Assembly (NCBI GenBank): GCA_945868825.1
Contig: CAMBMM010000002.1
Span: 180,252-244,251, forward strand
Reading direction: 5' to 3'
Length of the DNA: 64,000 nt
Source of the DNA: Sphingobacterium thalpophilum
Lineage (GTDB): Bacteria > Bacteroidota > Bacteroidia > Sphingobacteriales > Sphingobacteriaceae
Part shown: piece by piece, positions 24,769-32,789 of the stretch
Layout of the letters: every line of letters starts with the position of its first letter
How positions within the stretch are numbered: the stretch's first letter is position 1
Made by a program: the position numbers and the translations under genes
Notes under the pieces: model-generated
Seen by the model: only the letters and a program-made list of their open reading frames with translations
Databases searched by the model: none
Told to the model about the DNA's origin: nothing

Positions 24769-26211
24769 CTAGGCAGCAAAAAACCAGCTTGCAACAAACA
24801 CGGCTGTAAATACGCAAATCAGATCTACCAATAACATAGCCCCTAAGGTATAGCGGGTATTTTTCACATTTATAGAACCGAAATAAACTGCCACTACATA
24901 AAAGGTGGTTTCGGCACTACACTGAAAAATACATGAAAGACGCCCGGTAAAAGAATCGGGTCCGTAGGTATTCATAGAATCGAGTAAAAAGCCTCTCGAG
25001 CCACCCGAGCTAAACGGTCGTAAAAGTGCTACAGGTAATGAGTTGGTAATATCTTGGCTCACCCCTACTTTAGAAAAAAGGCTACTGATACCCGAACTTA
25101 TTAATTCGAACAAGCCACTATTTCTAAATAATGAAATGGCTACCAACATACCCAATACGTAAGGAAAGATTCTAACTCCAGTATTTAGGCCCTCTTTAGC
25201 TCCTGTTACAAAAGAATCGAAAATGGTGGTGCTACTTTGGGTAAATTTTTTCTCGTTAAGTACCGAGTACACCATAATAAACAAAATAATACCAAATAAA
25301 ATAATGCTCGAAAGGTTGGTGGTAAACAGGGTTTTGCTAATAAAATCGAGCTGATTGATATAAAAAAGTAAGCCCACTATAGCAGAAACAGCCACCATAA
25401 TAGTCAGTATAAGCACTTTACTAAAAAAATTAATACGTTGTTTAAATCCCACAAGCAGCAAGGCGGCTAAAGTGCCTACAAAAGAGGTGATAATACAAGG
25501 TATCATTACGTCGGCTGGATTCTCTGCATTTGCAGCAGCTCTATACCCAATAATTGAGGTAGGTAATAGCGTTAAGCCTGCCGCATGCAAACACATAAAC
25601 ATAATTTGCGCATCGCTGGCTTTATCTTTATCGGAATTTATTTTTTGCAAACTTTCCATGGCCTTTAAACCAAAGGGTGTGGCGGCCGAGTCTAGTCCCA
25701 AAAAATTAGCTGCAAAATTTAAGGTCATGTACGAAATAGACTCGTGATTTTTGGGTACGCTTGGGAAAATTTTTACAAAAAATGGGCTCGAGAATTGGGC
25801 CAATTTTTCGGCGGCGCTGCTATCAATAAGCAATTGCATGAGCCCACAGAAAAAGGCTAGGTAAGCTATCAATGGAATAATAATATCGGTAAGGCTATTT
25901 TTGCAGGTAGCAAGCAGGCCATCTGTTTTTAGGGTACCGGTATATATTTTAACCACATTATTTTTTAGTTCGTAGGTTTTTTCTTCGCCGCTGGAGCTTA
26001 CTTGGGTAAGTTTGTTTTCGGGGGCTTTTAATAGTGTGTCCTTTAAATTGCTTGGCAATTGGTTAAGGTATACTTGCGATACCAGAATGGGATCGTCTTT
26101 TTTCCCGTTTAAAAAATCATCTAATGCATACTTTTTGTTAGATAAAAAACTAAAAAAGATGAAGAGTATAGACGACAAAAATAGGACGAGCCAAAATCTA
26201 CTTAATACCAC
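24769..26211 (-). CDS. Nucleoside-recognition (SpmA-SpmB fusion) membrane protein
   Basis: 480 residues with about nine membrane helices. The N-terminal half has the SpmA signature (NFAANFLGLDSAATPFGLKAM near residue 165, two parts). The C-terminal half has the SpmB signature (LRPFSSGGSRGFLLD near 395, then FQCSAETTFYVVAVYFGS). Fusion of both is usual in Bacteroidetes. The fold is related to the gate domains of nucleoside transporters; the substrate is unknown. There is no ATG near the start, so a GTG at 26211 is used. A charged periplasmic loop occupies about residues 28-85. It converges on the DUF6702 gene with 2 nt between stops. Confidence 0.87.
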   Translation of the reverse strand: MVLSRFWLVLFLSSILFIFFSFLSNKKYALDDFLNGKKDDPILVSQVYLNQLPSNLKDTLLKAPENKLTQVSSSGEEKTYELKNNVVKIYTGTLKTDGLLATCKNSLTDIIIPLIAYLAFFCGLMQLLIDSSAAEKLAQFSSPFFVKIFPSVPKNHESISYMTLNFAANFLGLDSAATPFGLKAMESLQKINSDKDKASDAQIMFMCLHAAGLTLLPTSIIGYRAAANAENPADVMIPCIITSFVGTLAALLLVGFKQRINFFSKVLILTIMVAVSAIVGLLFYINQLDFISKTLFTTNLSSIILFGIILFIMVYSVLNEKKFTQSSTTIFDSFVTGAKEGLNTGVRIFPYVLGMLVAISLFRNSGLFELISSGISSLFSKVGVSQDITNSLPVALLRPFSSGGSRGFLLDSMNTYGPDSFTGRLSCIFQCSAETTFYVVAVYFGSINVKNTRYTLGAMLLVDLICVFTAVFVASWFFAA

Positions 26212-26347
26212 AGGGCCTGTATTTAGGGTGAATGTTTTTTTAAAAATTACGGAAAGTTATAAAAAAGTAGGGGCTGTGCGAATTAAAATGAAAATTGCTG
26301 GGATAGTAGTATGCTAACTGGTAGACTTCATTTTGAAATAAACTAAA

Positions 26348-27049
26348 CTACCAAAATGTCTTAAAATCTTCTGGCAATTTCTTTTTCACAATAGCTAAAG
26401 TCTTTTTGTATTGATCTAATTTATAGACATTTTCGTTTGTAGGTTTTTGCACCGTATGTAGGTCGACTGAATACCAGTCGATAATATGAGATGTAAAATG
26501 ATTTAAGTTATCATCAATTGATTTGTTTTTATCATAAAAATCATACTCTTTCATATAAGATAGTATGGTATTCTCCAAAAGAGTTAACTGATTCTGCTTT
26601 ATAAGATCTACCACTAAAACAGACCAGGTATAAAGACAATACACCACTATCAAAACTAACGTAAGTAGGGTTATTGCAGGTTCTCCATATTTTTGATTTA
26701 TTGAATTAGAAACTTGGGGTATGTAGAGGATTAAAAGGGTAAAATAGAAGACAATGGATTCGGGGCGTAATAATGGGAGTTTTTTAGGGCCATAAGTAGT
26801 TCTTAAAAAACTAGAATCACTGAATTCTAACCCATAAAAGTTAAAACATAATTCTCTGTAATAAAATTTAGGGTTAAATGGGGAAACAAAGGTGCCATCT
26901 ACAAAAAAAAGAACCACCACTGTTACAAAACCCGCAAGCAAATTAACGTATTGAAAAATAATCAACGGCACAATTCCACCAGCCATAAAGGTTAGTATTG
27001 TTGAAAGTGCAATCGATAGTAAGATTAAAAAGCTTAAAAAGCGGCCCAT
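26348..27049 (-). CDS. Orphan membrane protein with soluble C-terminal tail
   Basis: 233 residues, not recognised. Four or five hydrophobic stretches lie in the first ~150 residues (about 3-30, 32-50, 95-112, 122-148). The last ~80 residues are polar and aromatic, with a lysine-rich end (KTLAIVKKKLPEDFK). There is no signal peptidase site or lipobox. The gene is AT-rich compared with its neighbours and stands alone between the tRNA and the SpmAB gene, so it may be a lineage-specific acquisition. Confidence 0.55.
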   Translation of the reverse strand: MGRFLSFLILLSIALSTILTFMAGGIVPLIIFQYVNLLAGFVTVVVLFFVDGTFVSPFNPKFYYRELCFNFYGLEFSDSSFLRTTYGPKKLPLLRPESIVFYFTLLILYIPQVSNSINQKYGEPAITLLTLVLIVVYCLYTWSVLVVDLIKQNQLTLLENTILSYMKEYDFYDKNKSIDDNLNHFTSHIIDWYSVDLHTVQKPTNENVYKLDQYKKTLAIVKKKLPEDFKTFW

Positions 27050-27118
27050 AAATTGGTGTATTGATTTATAAAGTTATTAGAAAATATGAAAAAGCGAAAC
27101 TTTAAATGAAAAGTCGAT

Positions 27119-27193
27119 TGGTAGCCCCGAGCAGAATCGAACTGCTATCTAAAGTTTAGGAAACTTCTATTCTATCCGTTGAACTACGGGGCC
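27119..27193 (-). tRNA. tRNA-Arg, anticodon CCU
   Basis: A full cloverleaf folds on the minus strand: acceptor GGCCCCG with CGGGGCU (G1-U72 wobble), D stem GUUC/GAAU, anticodon stem GAAGU/ACUUU with loop UUCCUAA, and T stem AGCAG/CUGCU with loop UUCGAUU. The CCU anticodon (27158-27160) reads AGG. The discriminator is A73 and CCA is encoded (27119-27121). The gene begins just after the ompA-type terminator. Confidence 0.95.
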
Positions 27194-27194
27194 A

Positions 27195-27230
27195 TAAAAA
27201 AGCAGGATACTCAACCTGAATATCCTGCTT
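27195..27230 (-). terminator. Intrinsic terminator of the OmpA-like gene, abutting the tRNA
   Basis: Arms AAGCAGGATA and TATCCTGCTT with an 11-base loop, then TTTTTTA on the minus strand. The tract ends 2 nt before the first base of tRNA-Arg. Confidence 0.8.
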
Positions 27231-27250
27231 AATTGCTTTTTATATTCGGC

Positions 27251-27841
27251 TTACTGCTTCTTAATCTCTACCCTTCGGTTTAGCATCCTTTCATCCTCAC
27301 TTGTATTGGCGTTTAAAGGTTGATTGGCGCCAAAGCCTTGTGTGGCTAAATTAGCAGCATTTACACCAGAATTAACCAAATAAGCTTTAACCGCATTGGC
27401 TCTATCTACAGAGAGCGTCATATTACGGGCCTCGGTTCCTTCCGAAGAAGCATGGCCGTTTATTTGGAACATTTTATCTGGATATTGTCTCATTAAGGCT
27501 GACATTTCATCTAACAAAGCGTAAGATGAGGTTTTGATAACCGATGAGTTGAACTCAAATAAGGTGTTTTCAAAATTAAAACTTGGTTCTGGTTTAGGCG
27601 GACAACCATTATTAGAGGCCAAACCAGCTACTGTAGGACATTGATCTACCGAATCTGGCACACTGTCCATATCCGTATCAACTGGTGCAGGTGGTGGCGG
27701 AGGTGGTGTTACTGGGGCAACAACCTCAACAGGTGGCGGAGGTGGCGGTGCTACTTTTTTAGCTTTACACGATGTAAATAATACACCGGCCAATAAGATA
27801 GCCAACAAACTCAATGGCACAAATTTGGATACTTTTTTCAT
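27251..27841 (-). CDS. OmpA-family peptidoglycan-binding lipoprotein
   Basis: 196 residues from the ATG at 27841. Lipobox LFTSC (Cys about 24), then a proline-rich linker with two runs of six prolines (about 30-58). A single thrombospondin-type-3 Ca-binding repeat (DTDMDSVPDSVDQCP) and an OmpA C-terminal domain (about 85-196) with NGHASSEGTEARNMTLSVDRA follow. The OmpA domain binds diaminopimelate peptidoglycan and tethers the outer membrane. The poly-Pro runs would need EF-P for smooth translation. An upstream start at 27889 would spoil the signal peptide. Confidence 0.9.
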   Translation of the reverse strand: MKKVSKFVPLSLLAILLAGVLFTSCKAKKVAPPPPPPVEVVAPVTPPPPPPAPVDTDMDSVPDSVDQCPTVAGLASNNGCPPKPEPSFNFENTLFEFNSSVIKTSSYALLDEMSALMRQYPDKMFQINGHASSEGTEARNMTLSVDRANAVKAYLVNSGVNAANLATQGFGANQPLNANTSEDERMLNRRVEIKKQ

Positions 27842-27864
27842 AATTTTATTTTTAGTGGAATACA

Positions 27865-27894
27865 TAAATTTACTATAAAAACGCAGCAAAACAA
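27865..27894 (-). promoter_or_regulatory. Candidate promoter of the OmpA-like lipoprotein gene
   Basis: On the minus strand: TTG (27892-27894), 19 bases, TAAATTTA (27865-27872), which differs from TAnnTTTG at the last base only. Leader of about 20 nt. Confidence 0.5.
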
Positions 27895-27908
27895 ATACTA
27901 TTGTACAA

Positions 27909-29963
27909 CTATCTTATGGTACTTCCAGTAGGCATAGCGGTGCTAGGTGTTACAAAACATAAAGTACCTTCCGCATTTTCGGCCATTAAAATCATTCCTT
28001 CCGATACTATGCCCTTTAATTCTCTTGGCGCTAAATTTACCAAAATACTTACCTGTTGGCCAATAATGGCTTCGGGTGCATAATGTTCGGCTATGCCCGA
28101 AACCACCGTACGGGTATCAATACCCGTATCAATGGTTAATTTAAGTAGCTTTTGGGTTTTCTCTACTTTTTCGGCGGCCACAATGGTGCCTACTCTAATA
28201 TCCATTTCCGAAAACTGATCGTAACTAACAACAGCTTTAGCCGGGGCTACTGCGGCTGATTGCTTGGGTGTTTCCATACTGGTTTTTTTAGCGTTTAATT
28301 TTTCTATCTGACGTTCAATGACCTCGTCTTCTACTTTTTGGAAAAGTAATTCAGGTTGATTAAGCTGATGTCCGGCTTCAAATGCAATAGCTTCATTAAA
28401 CTGATAGCTTTCTTTTAATTGAAGCATGCGGAACAATTTCTGAGCAGTTTCGGGCAGAAAAGGTTGCAGCAGTGTGGCCAAATGCCCAATCAAAATCACG
28501 CATTCATGCAGGGCCTCTCGGGCGGCTTCGGGTTGCTCCGCAAACGTTTTCCAAGGCTCTTTGTCTGTTAAATATTTATTACCCAAACGAGCCACATCTA
28601 GTACTAGCTGTTGCGCTTGGCGGAATTTATAGGCTTCAAACGAAGCCCCAATTTCATCGTATAAAATACCCAATTGAGTATTTAGGTGCTTATCTGTTAA
28701 GGTAGTTAGTGGTGTATTCATTTTACCATCAAAATACTTGTGCATCAACACAAATACCCGGTTTACAAAATTGCCTAAAATGGCTACCAACTCGTTGTTA
28801 ATACGAGCCTGGTAATCTTTCCAAGTAAATTCACTATCGGCAGTTTCGGGCGCAATGGCAGTAAGGTAATAACGCAACTCATCTACCCGAGTAGGAAAAT
28901 CGTGCAAATATTCGTGCATTTCAATGCTCCAACCTCTCGAAGTGCTCATTTTATCACCCTCTAAATTCATAAACTCGTTGGCGGGTACGCTCTCAGGTAA
29001 AATAAATTCGCCATGCGCATGCAACATAATCGGGAAAATGATGCAGTGAAATACAATATTGTCTTTACCTATAAAGTGGACCAATTTGGTGTCTTGCGCT
29101 TTCCAATAGGGCTCCCAATCTTTTCCATGATCTATGGCCCATTGTTTAGTGGCCGATATATAGCCAATGGGCGCATCAAACCACACGTATAATTTTTTGC
29201 CTTCTGCATCTGCCGCAGGCACATCAATTCCCCAATCTAAATCGCGGGTAATGGCCCGGGCGGTTAGGCCGCCATCAATCCAACTTTTGCATTGACCGTA
29301 CACACTGGCACGCCAATCGTGCTTGTGGCCTTTTAAAATCCATTCCTTTAGCCAATTTTCATACCTATCCATAGGCAAATACCAATGCTTGGTTGATTTA
29401 AGAACCGGCTTATTTCCTGTTAAGGTTGATGTTGGATGAATTAGTTCTTCGGGACTTAGTGCAGAACCACATTTTTCGCACTGATCGCCATAAGCACTAT
29501 CAAAGGCGCATTTTGGGCAAGTACCTATTATGTATCTATCGGCTAAAAAGGTTTGTGCTTTATCGTCAAAATATTGCTCAGAGGTTTCTATTGTAAACAC
29601 CTCTTTTTTATCCAATACTCTAAAAAAATCTTGAGCTGTTTCGTGGTGTATGGGGGCGCTGGTGCGGTGATAAATATCAAAAGAGATGCCTAATTTCTCA
29701 AAGCTCTCTTTATTTAAAACATGGTATTTATCAATAATAACTTGCGGTGTGCTGCCCTCTTTAATGGCTTGGTTGGGAATGGCCGTACCGTGTTCATCGG
29801 ATCCGCACACAAATACCACATCTTTACCCGAAAGGCGTAAATAACGGGCGTACAAATCGGCAGGGATATAGGCGCCTGCCAAATGTCCAATATGTTTTGG
29901 ACCATTTGCATAAGGCAAGGCGGCTGTTACCGTATACCGTTTAAATTTATCTGCGTTCGACAC
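27909..29963 (-). CDS. metG: Methionyl-tRNA synthetase
   Basis: 684 residues, cytoplasmic. Class I catalytic domain with the HIGH box in YANGPKHIGHLAG (about 18-30). The zinc knuckle CPKC...CEKCG lies near residue 150, and the KMSKS loop appears as DKMSTSRG near 345. An anticodon-binding helical domain follows. After a linker rich in Lys/Ala comes a C-terminal EMAP/Arc1-like tRNA-binding domain (about 575-684, FSEMDIRVGTIVAAEKV), as in dimeric bacterial enzymes. Divergent from the LD-carboxypeptidase gene. Confidence 0.96.
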   Translation of the reverse strand: MSNADKFKRYTVTAALPYANGPKHIGHLAGAYIPADLYARYLRLSGKDVVFVCGSDEHGTAIPNQAIKEGSTPQVIIDKYHVLNKESFEKLGISFDIYHRTSAPIHHETAQDFFRVLDKKEVFTIETSEQYFDDKAQTFLADRYIIGTCPKCAFDSAYGDQCEKCGSALSPEELIHPTSTLTGNKPVLKSTKHWYLPMDRYENWLKEWILKGHKHDWRASVYGQCKSWIDGGLTARAITRDLDWGIDVPAADAEGKKLYVWFDAPIGYISATKQWAIDHGKDWEPYWKAQDTKLVHFIGKDNIVFHCIIFPIMLHAHGEFILPESVPANEFMNLEGDKMSTSRGWSIEMHEYLHDFPTRVDELRYYLTAIAPETADSEFTWKDYQARINNELVAILGNFVNRVFVLMHKYFDGKMNTPLTTLTDKHLNTQLGILYDEIGASFEAYKFRQAQQLVLDVARLGNKYLTDKEPWKTFAEQPEAAREALHECVILIGHLATLLQPFLPETAQKLFRMLQLKESYQFNEAIAFEAGHQLNQPELLFQKVEDEVIERQIEKLNAKKTSMETPKQSAAVAPAKAVVSYDQFSEMDIRVGTIVAAEKVEKTQKLLKLTIDTGIDTRTVVSGIAEHYAPEAIIGQQVSILVNLAPRELKGIVSEGMILMAENAEGTLCFVTPSTAMPTGSTIR

Positions 29964-29992
29964 TGTTTATTTGTGCTATTTTGTAATTTGCA

Positions 29993-30000
29993 CAAAGATA
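29993..30000 (-). promoter_or_regulatory. -7 element of metG
   Basis: TATCTTTG on the minus strand, a perfect TAnnTTTG match 29 nt before the metG ATG, giving a leader of about 25 nt. Confidence 0.6.
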
Positions 30001-30010
30001 ATTTAAAAAA

Positions 30011-30904
30011 ATGAAGCTTCCCCCATATCTAAAAAAAGGCGATAAGGTAGCCATTACCTGTCCGGCTAAAAAATTAAGCGAATTACCAATAGATGCCATT
30101 AATTTATTGGAATCGTGGGGATTGGAGGTAGTTTTAGGCAAAACCGTACACGGTGCGCATCACCAATTTTCGGGTACAGATGCAGAGCGTGCAGCCGATT
30201 TACAGCAGTTTTTAGATGATAAAAGCATTAAAGCCATTTTTGCCGCCCGTGGTGGCTATGGCACCATCCGCATTATAGATGAACTAGATTTTAGCAGTTT
30301 AGCTAAACAACCCAAATGGATTGTAGGCTTTAGCGATATTACCGTGCTACACGCACACTTGCAAGCACAACTAAACCTGTGTTCGATGCATGCGCAAATG
30401 CCACTCACCATTCCCGATGGTTCTAGCGAATCCTTACAATCTTTACACGCTGCTTTGTTTGGAGAAACACTCTCCTACAGTTATGAAAGCCAAACACAAG
30501 GAAGAAATGGCGTAGGCATTGGCGAATTAATTGGCGGGAATCTAGCCATTATGCGGGCTTTATCGGGCTCGGTATCTGAACCAAATTACCGGGGTAAAAT
30601 TTTATTTTTAGAAGATGTGGGTGAATACTATTATGCGGTTGATCGTTTACTGTGGGCGTTAAAACGTTCGGGCAAATTAGCAGAGATAGCTGGCTTAATC
30701 ATTGGCGGATTTACCGGATTGGAAGATAATGAACCTCCTTTTGGAGAAAGTGTAGCCGATATGGTATTGGCACTAACCGCTGAATATAGCTACCCCATAG
30801 CCTTCGATTTCCCGGCTGGGCATTTGGCAGATAATCGAGCGCTAATATTAGGAAAACACGTAACTTTAGAAGTAACAAACACGCACACACATTTACAATT
30901 TTAA
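30011..30904 (+). CDS. LD-carboxypeptidase (MEROPS S66)
   Basis: 297 residues without a signal peptide, so probably cytoplasmic. It removes the terminal D-Ala from tetrapeptides during murein recycling. The nucleophile Ser is in VGFSDITVLHA near residue 113. The catalytic Glu lies in LFLEDVGEYYYAVDRLL near 205, and the His in FPAGHLADN near 275, the S66 Ser-Glu-His order. DoxX follows after 1 nt, suggesting one transcript. Confidence 0.92.
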   Translation: MKLPPYLKKGDKVAITCPAKKLSELPIDAINLLESWGLEVVLGKTVHGAHHQFSGTDAERAADLQQFLDDKSIKAIFAARGGYGTIRIIDELDFSSLAKQPKWIVGFSDITVLHAHLQAQLNLCSMHAQMPLTIPDGSSESLQSLHAALFGETLSYSYESQTQGRNGVGIGELIGGNLAIMRALSGSVSEPNYRGKILFLEDVGEYYYAVDRLLWALKRSGKLAEIAGLIIGGFTGLEDNEPPFGESVADMVLALTAEYSYPIAFDFPAGHLADNRALILGKHVTLEVTNTHTHLQF

Positions 30905-30905
30905 T

Positions 30906-31313
30906 ATGGCTATTTTCTCAAACCTTGGTAAATACAAAGACAGCGGCTTACTTTTTTTAAGAATAGGTATAGGTACCCTCTTTATGTTTTATGGCTACCC
31001 TAAATTACTAGGTGGCCCAACAATGTGGGCAGGCATTGGTGGCTCCATGAAACACTTGGGTATTACTTTTTTACCCGAAATGTGGGGCTTATTGGCGGCA
31101 CTCACCGAAACCTTTGGTGGTTTTTTATTGGTATTGGGCTTAGCCTTTAGGCCGGTAAGTTTCTTATTGGCCTTTACTATGGCTATTGCCGCTCTACACC
31201 ACTACAAAGCCGGCGATGGCTTGCAAGGCTATGGCCATGCATTGGAAGCGGGCATTGTATTTTTAGCCTTGGTGCTTATTGGACCGGGGAAATATAGTGT
31301 GGATGGAAAATAA
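30906..31313 (+). CDS. DoxX-family membrane protein
   Basis: 135 residues with four membrane helices. The DoxX/DoxD-like signature is visible: LLFLRIGIGTLFMFYGYPKL near the start, a LTETFGGFLLVLGL helix in the middle, and HHYKAGDG before the last helix. The family is loosely linked to quinone-related redox functions, but members have no proven role in Bacteroidetes. It starts 1 nt after the LD-carboxypeptidase stop, and its own stop is followed at once by a hairpin. Confidence 0.85.
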   Translation: MAIFSNLGKYKDSGLLFLRIGIGTLFMFYGYPKLLGGPTMWAGIGGSMKHLGITFLPEMWGLLAALTETFGGFLLVLGLAFRPVSFLLAFTMAIAALHHYKAGDGLQGYGHALEAGIVFLALVLIGPGKYSVDGK

Positions 31314-31348
31314 AAAAGCCTCCGCTACATTGCTGTAGAAGAGGCTTT
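31312..31348 (-). terminator. Hairpin terminator after the lipoprotein relic
   Basis: Outer arms AAAGCCTC/GAGGCTTT and inner arms CTACA/TGTAG. On the minus strand a TTTTTTA tract follows, so it terminates leftward transcription. It can also stop rightward doxX transcripts, less efficiently. Confidence 0.75.
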
Positions 31349-31371
31349 GCACCAAACCTATTAACCCTATT

Positions 31372-31578
31372 TTATTCTCGATCTTTTTTGAATTTCCACA
31401 CTTCGTCCCAAGTAGTACGAATAGACGGGGGTGCCGGTATTACACTAGGTTGGCACATGTTATATTTAATAGTAATTGTTTTACTTACGAGATCATAGGT
31501 ATTAACACCAGAAGCAAGCACAAAATTAAACTGTAGCGTAGTACTTTTTTCATAAATCCGTGTATTTAGTTGATTAAT
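31372..31578 (-). pseudogene. Relic of a DUF1735/DUF4361-type SusD-associated lipoprotein (C-terminus only)
   Basis: A 68-codon frame with no start codon, closed by an upstream in-frame TAG. Its end reads TITIKYNMCQPSV, then a Pro-rich stretch and TTWDEVWKFKKDRE. This lines up with the C-terminus of the intact gene at 31763-32764 (TIRIKYFMVQPSV ... FIDETWKYIG). It is therefore the tail of a duplicated or deleted paralogue, still followed by its terminator. The rest of the gene is missing rather than frameshifted nearby. Confidence 0.75.
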
Positions 31579-31713
31579 CTAACGTAAAGTTAAAGTTAAA
31601 TTGTATTCACTTGCAAATAAATCGGATAAATAAATTTACTATCGTTTGGTGTAAGTTTTGTGTTTTACGCGATAATAAAGGGTTAAACTTTGTTTTCGCA
31701 AAATTTTGGGCAT

Positions 31714-31748
31714 AAAAAAACCCCCACCAAATTGGTGGGGGTTTTTTA
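31714..31748 (-). terminator. Bidirectional terminator after the second SusCD unit
   Basis: A nearly perfect palindrome: AAAAAAA, CCCCCACCAA, ATTGGTGGGGG, TTTTTT. It lies 15 bp after the DUF1735 gene stop. Confidence 0.9.
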
Positions 31749-31762
31749 CTTATCGGCTTAGA

Positions 31763-32764
31763 CTATTGTCTTGGACCAATATATTTCCAAGTTTCATCAA
31801 TAAACGTACGAGGACCTACAGCTACAACACTTGGCTGTACCATAAAGTACTTGATACGAATAGTTTTAGTTGATGGATTGTAATCGTTAAAACCAGTTGG
31901 ATCTAATTCTGCAGTACGACCATTACTTGATACATACAATGGTGCAGTACCGTAACGGTTGTATACACTTGTGATGGTATTAGTTGCACCATCAAGGGTT
32001 AATACCGGAGAGAATGATCCGTAACCGCTAAAACCTGTACCAGTATAAAATGGTACATAGAAACCACCGTAAACACTTGCATCAAAAACCTCACACTGCG
32101 TAGCAGAAATGGTACGCAATTCATAGGTTTGAGTTTCACCATAGGCAGCTAAGCCCACATTTACATGCGACCAAGCACCACCAGATGTAGACACATCGAG
32201 AAATGTACCGGTTGCTTCATAAACACCATCCCAAGCATTTTTAATGCTCATGGTAACTGTCATAGTAGCTTGGCCTGCGGCAACTTGTTTAGATCCGGCA
32301 TCAAACACCTTGTAGTATTTGCCATATTTGGTACTTAAGTTAGTCCATGCGGAACCGTTTAGGTTTATTTTCAAGTCTTTTGAAAATTCGCCTGCGGCAA
32401 AACGCAAGGTTACTTTACCAGCGGCTACGGTAATACTCGGATCGGCTACTAAAGTGTACAGAGCAGCTGGTAAATCTGTATAACCTGCCGGAATTAAAGT
32501 AGCATCTTCTGCCAAGGTAATTTCTACCGGTTTTTGTAAATCGGCAGCAGAGTTTGCATCTCTACGAAAGGTAAATAGTGTTACTACTTTAACGTTCGTA
32601 AATGGGCTGTAAAATATGGCCTTTGTAGGGCCGTCGTTAAATTTGATAATGGTGTTTCCACTTGAACCCAATTCAGGCGAACTGTCTTTTATACAAGAGC
32701 TGATGCCTAAAGTAAGTAGGAAACCCACTAGCAAGATTGTTATTTTCTGTTTCATATTGTTCAT
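31763..32764 (-). CDS. DUF1735/DUF4361-type surface lipoprotein
   Basis: 333 residues (330 if the ATG at 32755 is used, which gives a tidier signal). Lipobox ISSC (Cys about 25). The N-terminal ~130 residues resemble DUF1735/BT_3987-type domains (VEITLAEDATLIPAGYTDLP). The C-terminal half is a beta-rich DUF4361-like domain ending in the DETWKYIGPRQ motif shared by PUL accessory lipoproteins. It probably helps the neighbouring SusCD pair bind its ligand. Third gene of the unit, 25 nt after the SusD-like gene. Confidence 0.8.
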   Translation of the reverse strand: MNNMKQKITILLVGFLLTLGISSCIKDSSPELGSSGNTIIKFNDGPTKAIFYSPFTNVKVVTLFTFRRDANSAADLQKPVEITLAEDATLIPAGYTDLPAALYTLVADPSITVAAGKVTLRFAAGEFSKDLKINLNGSAWTNLSTKYGKYYKVFDAGSKQVAAGQATMTVTMSIKNAWDGVYEATGTFLDVSTSGGAWSHVNVGLAAYGETQTYELRTISATQCEVFDASVYGGFYVPFYTGTGFSGYGSFSPVLTLDGATNTITSVYNRYGTAPLYVSSNGRTAELDPTGFNDYNPSTKTIRIKYFMVQPSVVAVGPRTFIDETWKYIGPRQ

Positions 32765-32789
32765 TTTTTAAAGTGAATATTATAGCAGC

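Noticed and set aside
31485-31553. 22-codon minus-strand frame resembling a signal peptide (MKKVLRYSLILCLLLVLIP)
   Set aside because: It is out of frame within the lipoprotein relic and stops after 22 codons. The relic frame explains the sequence better.
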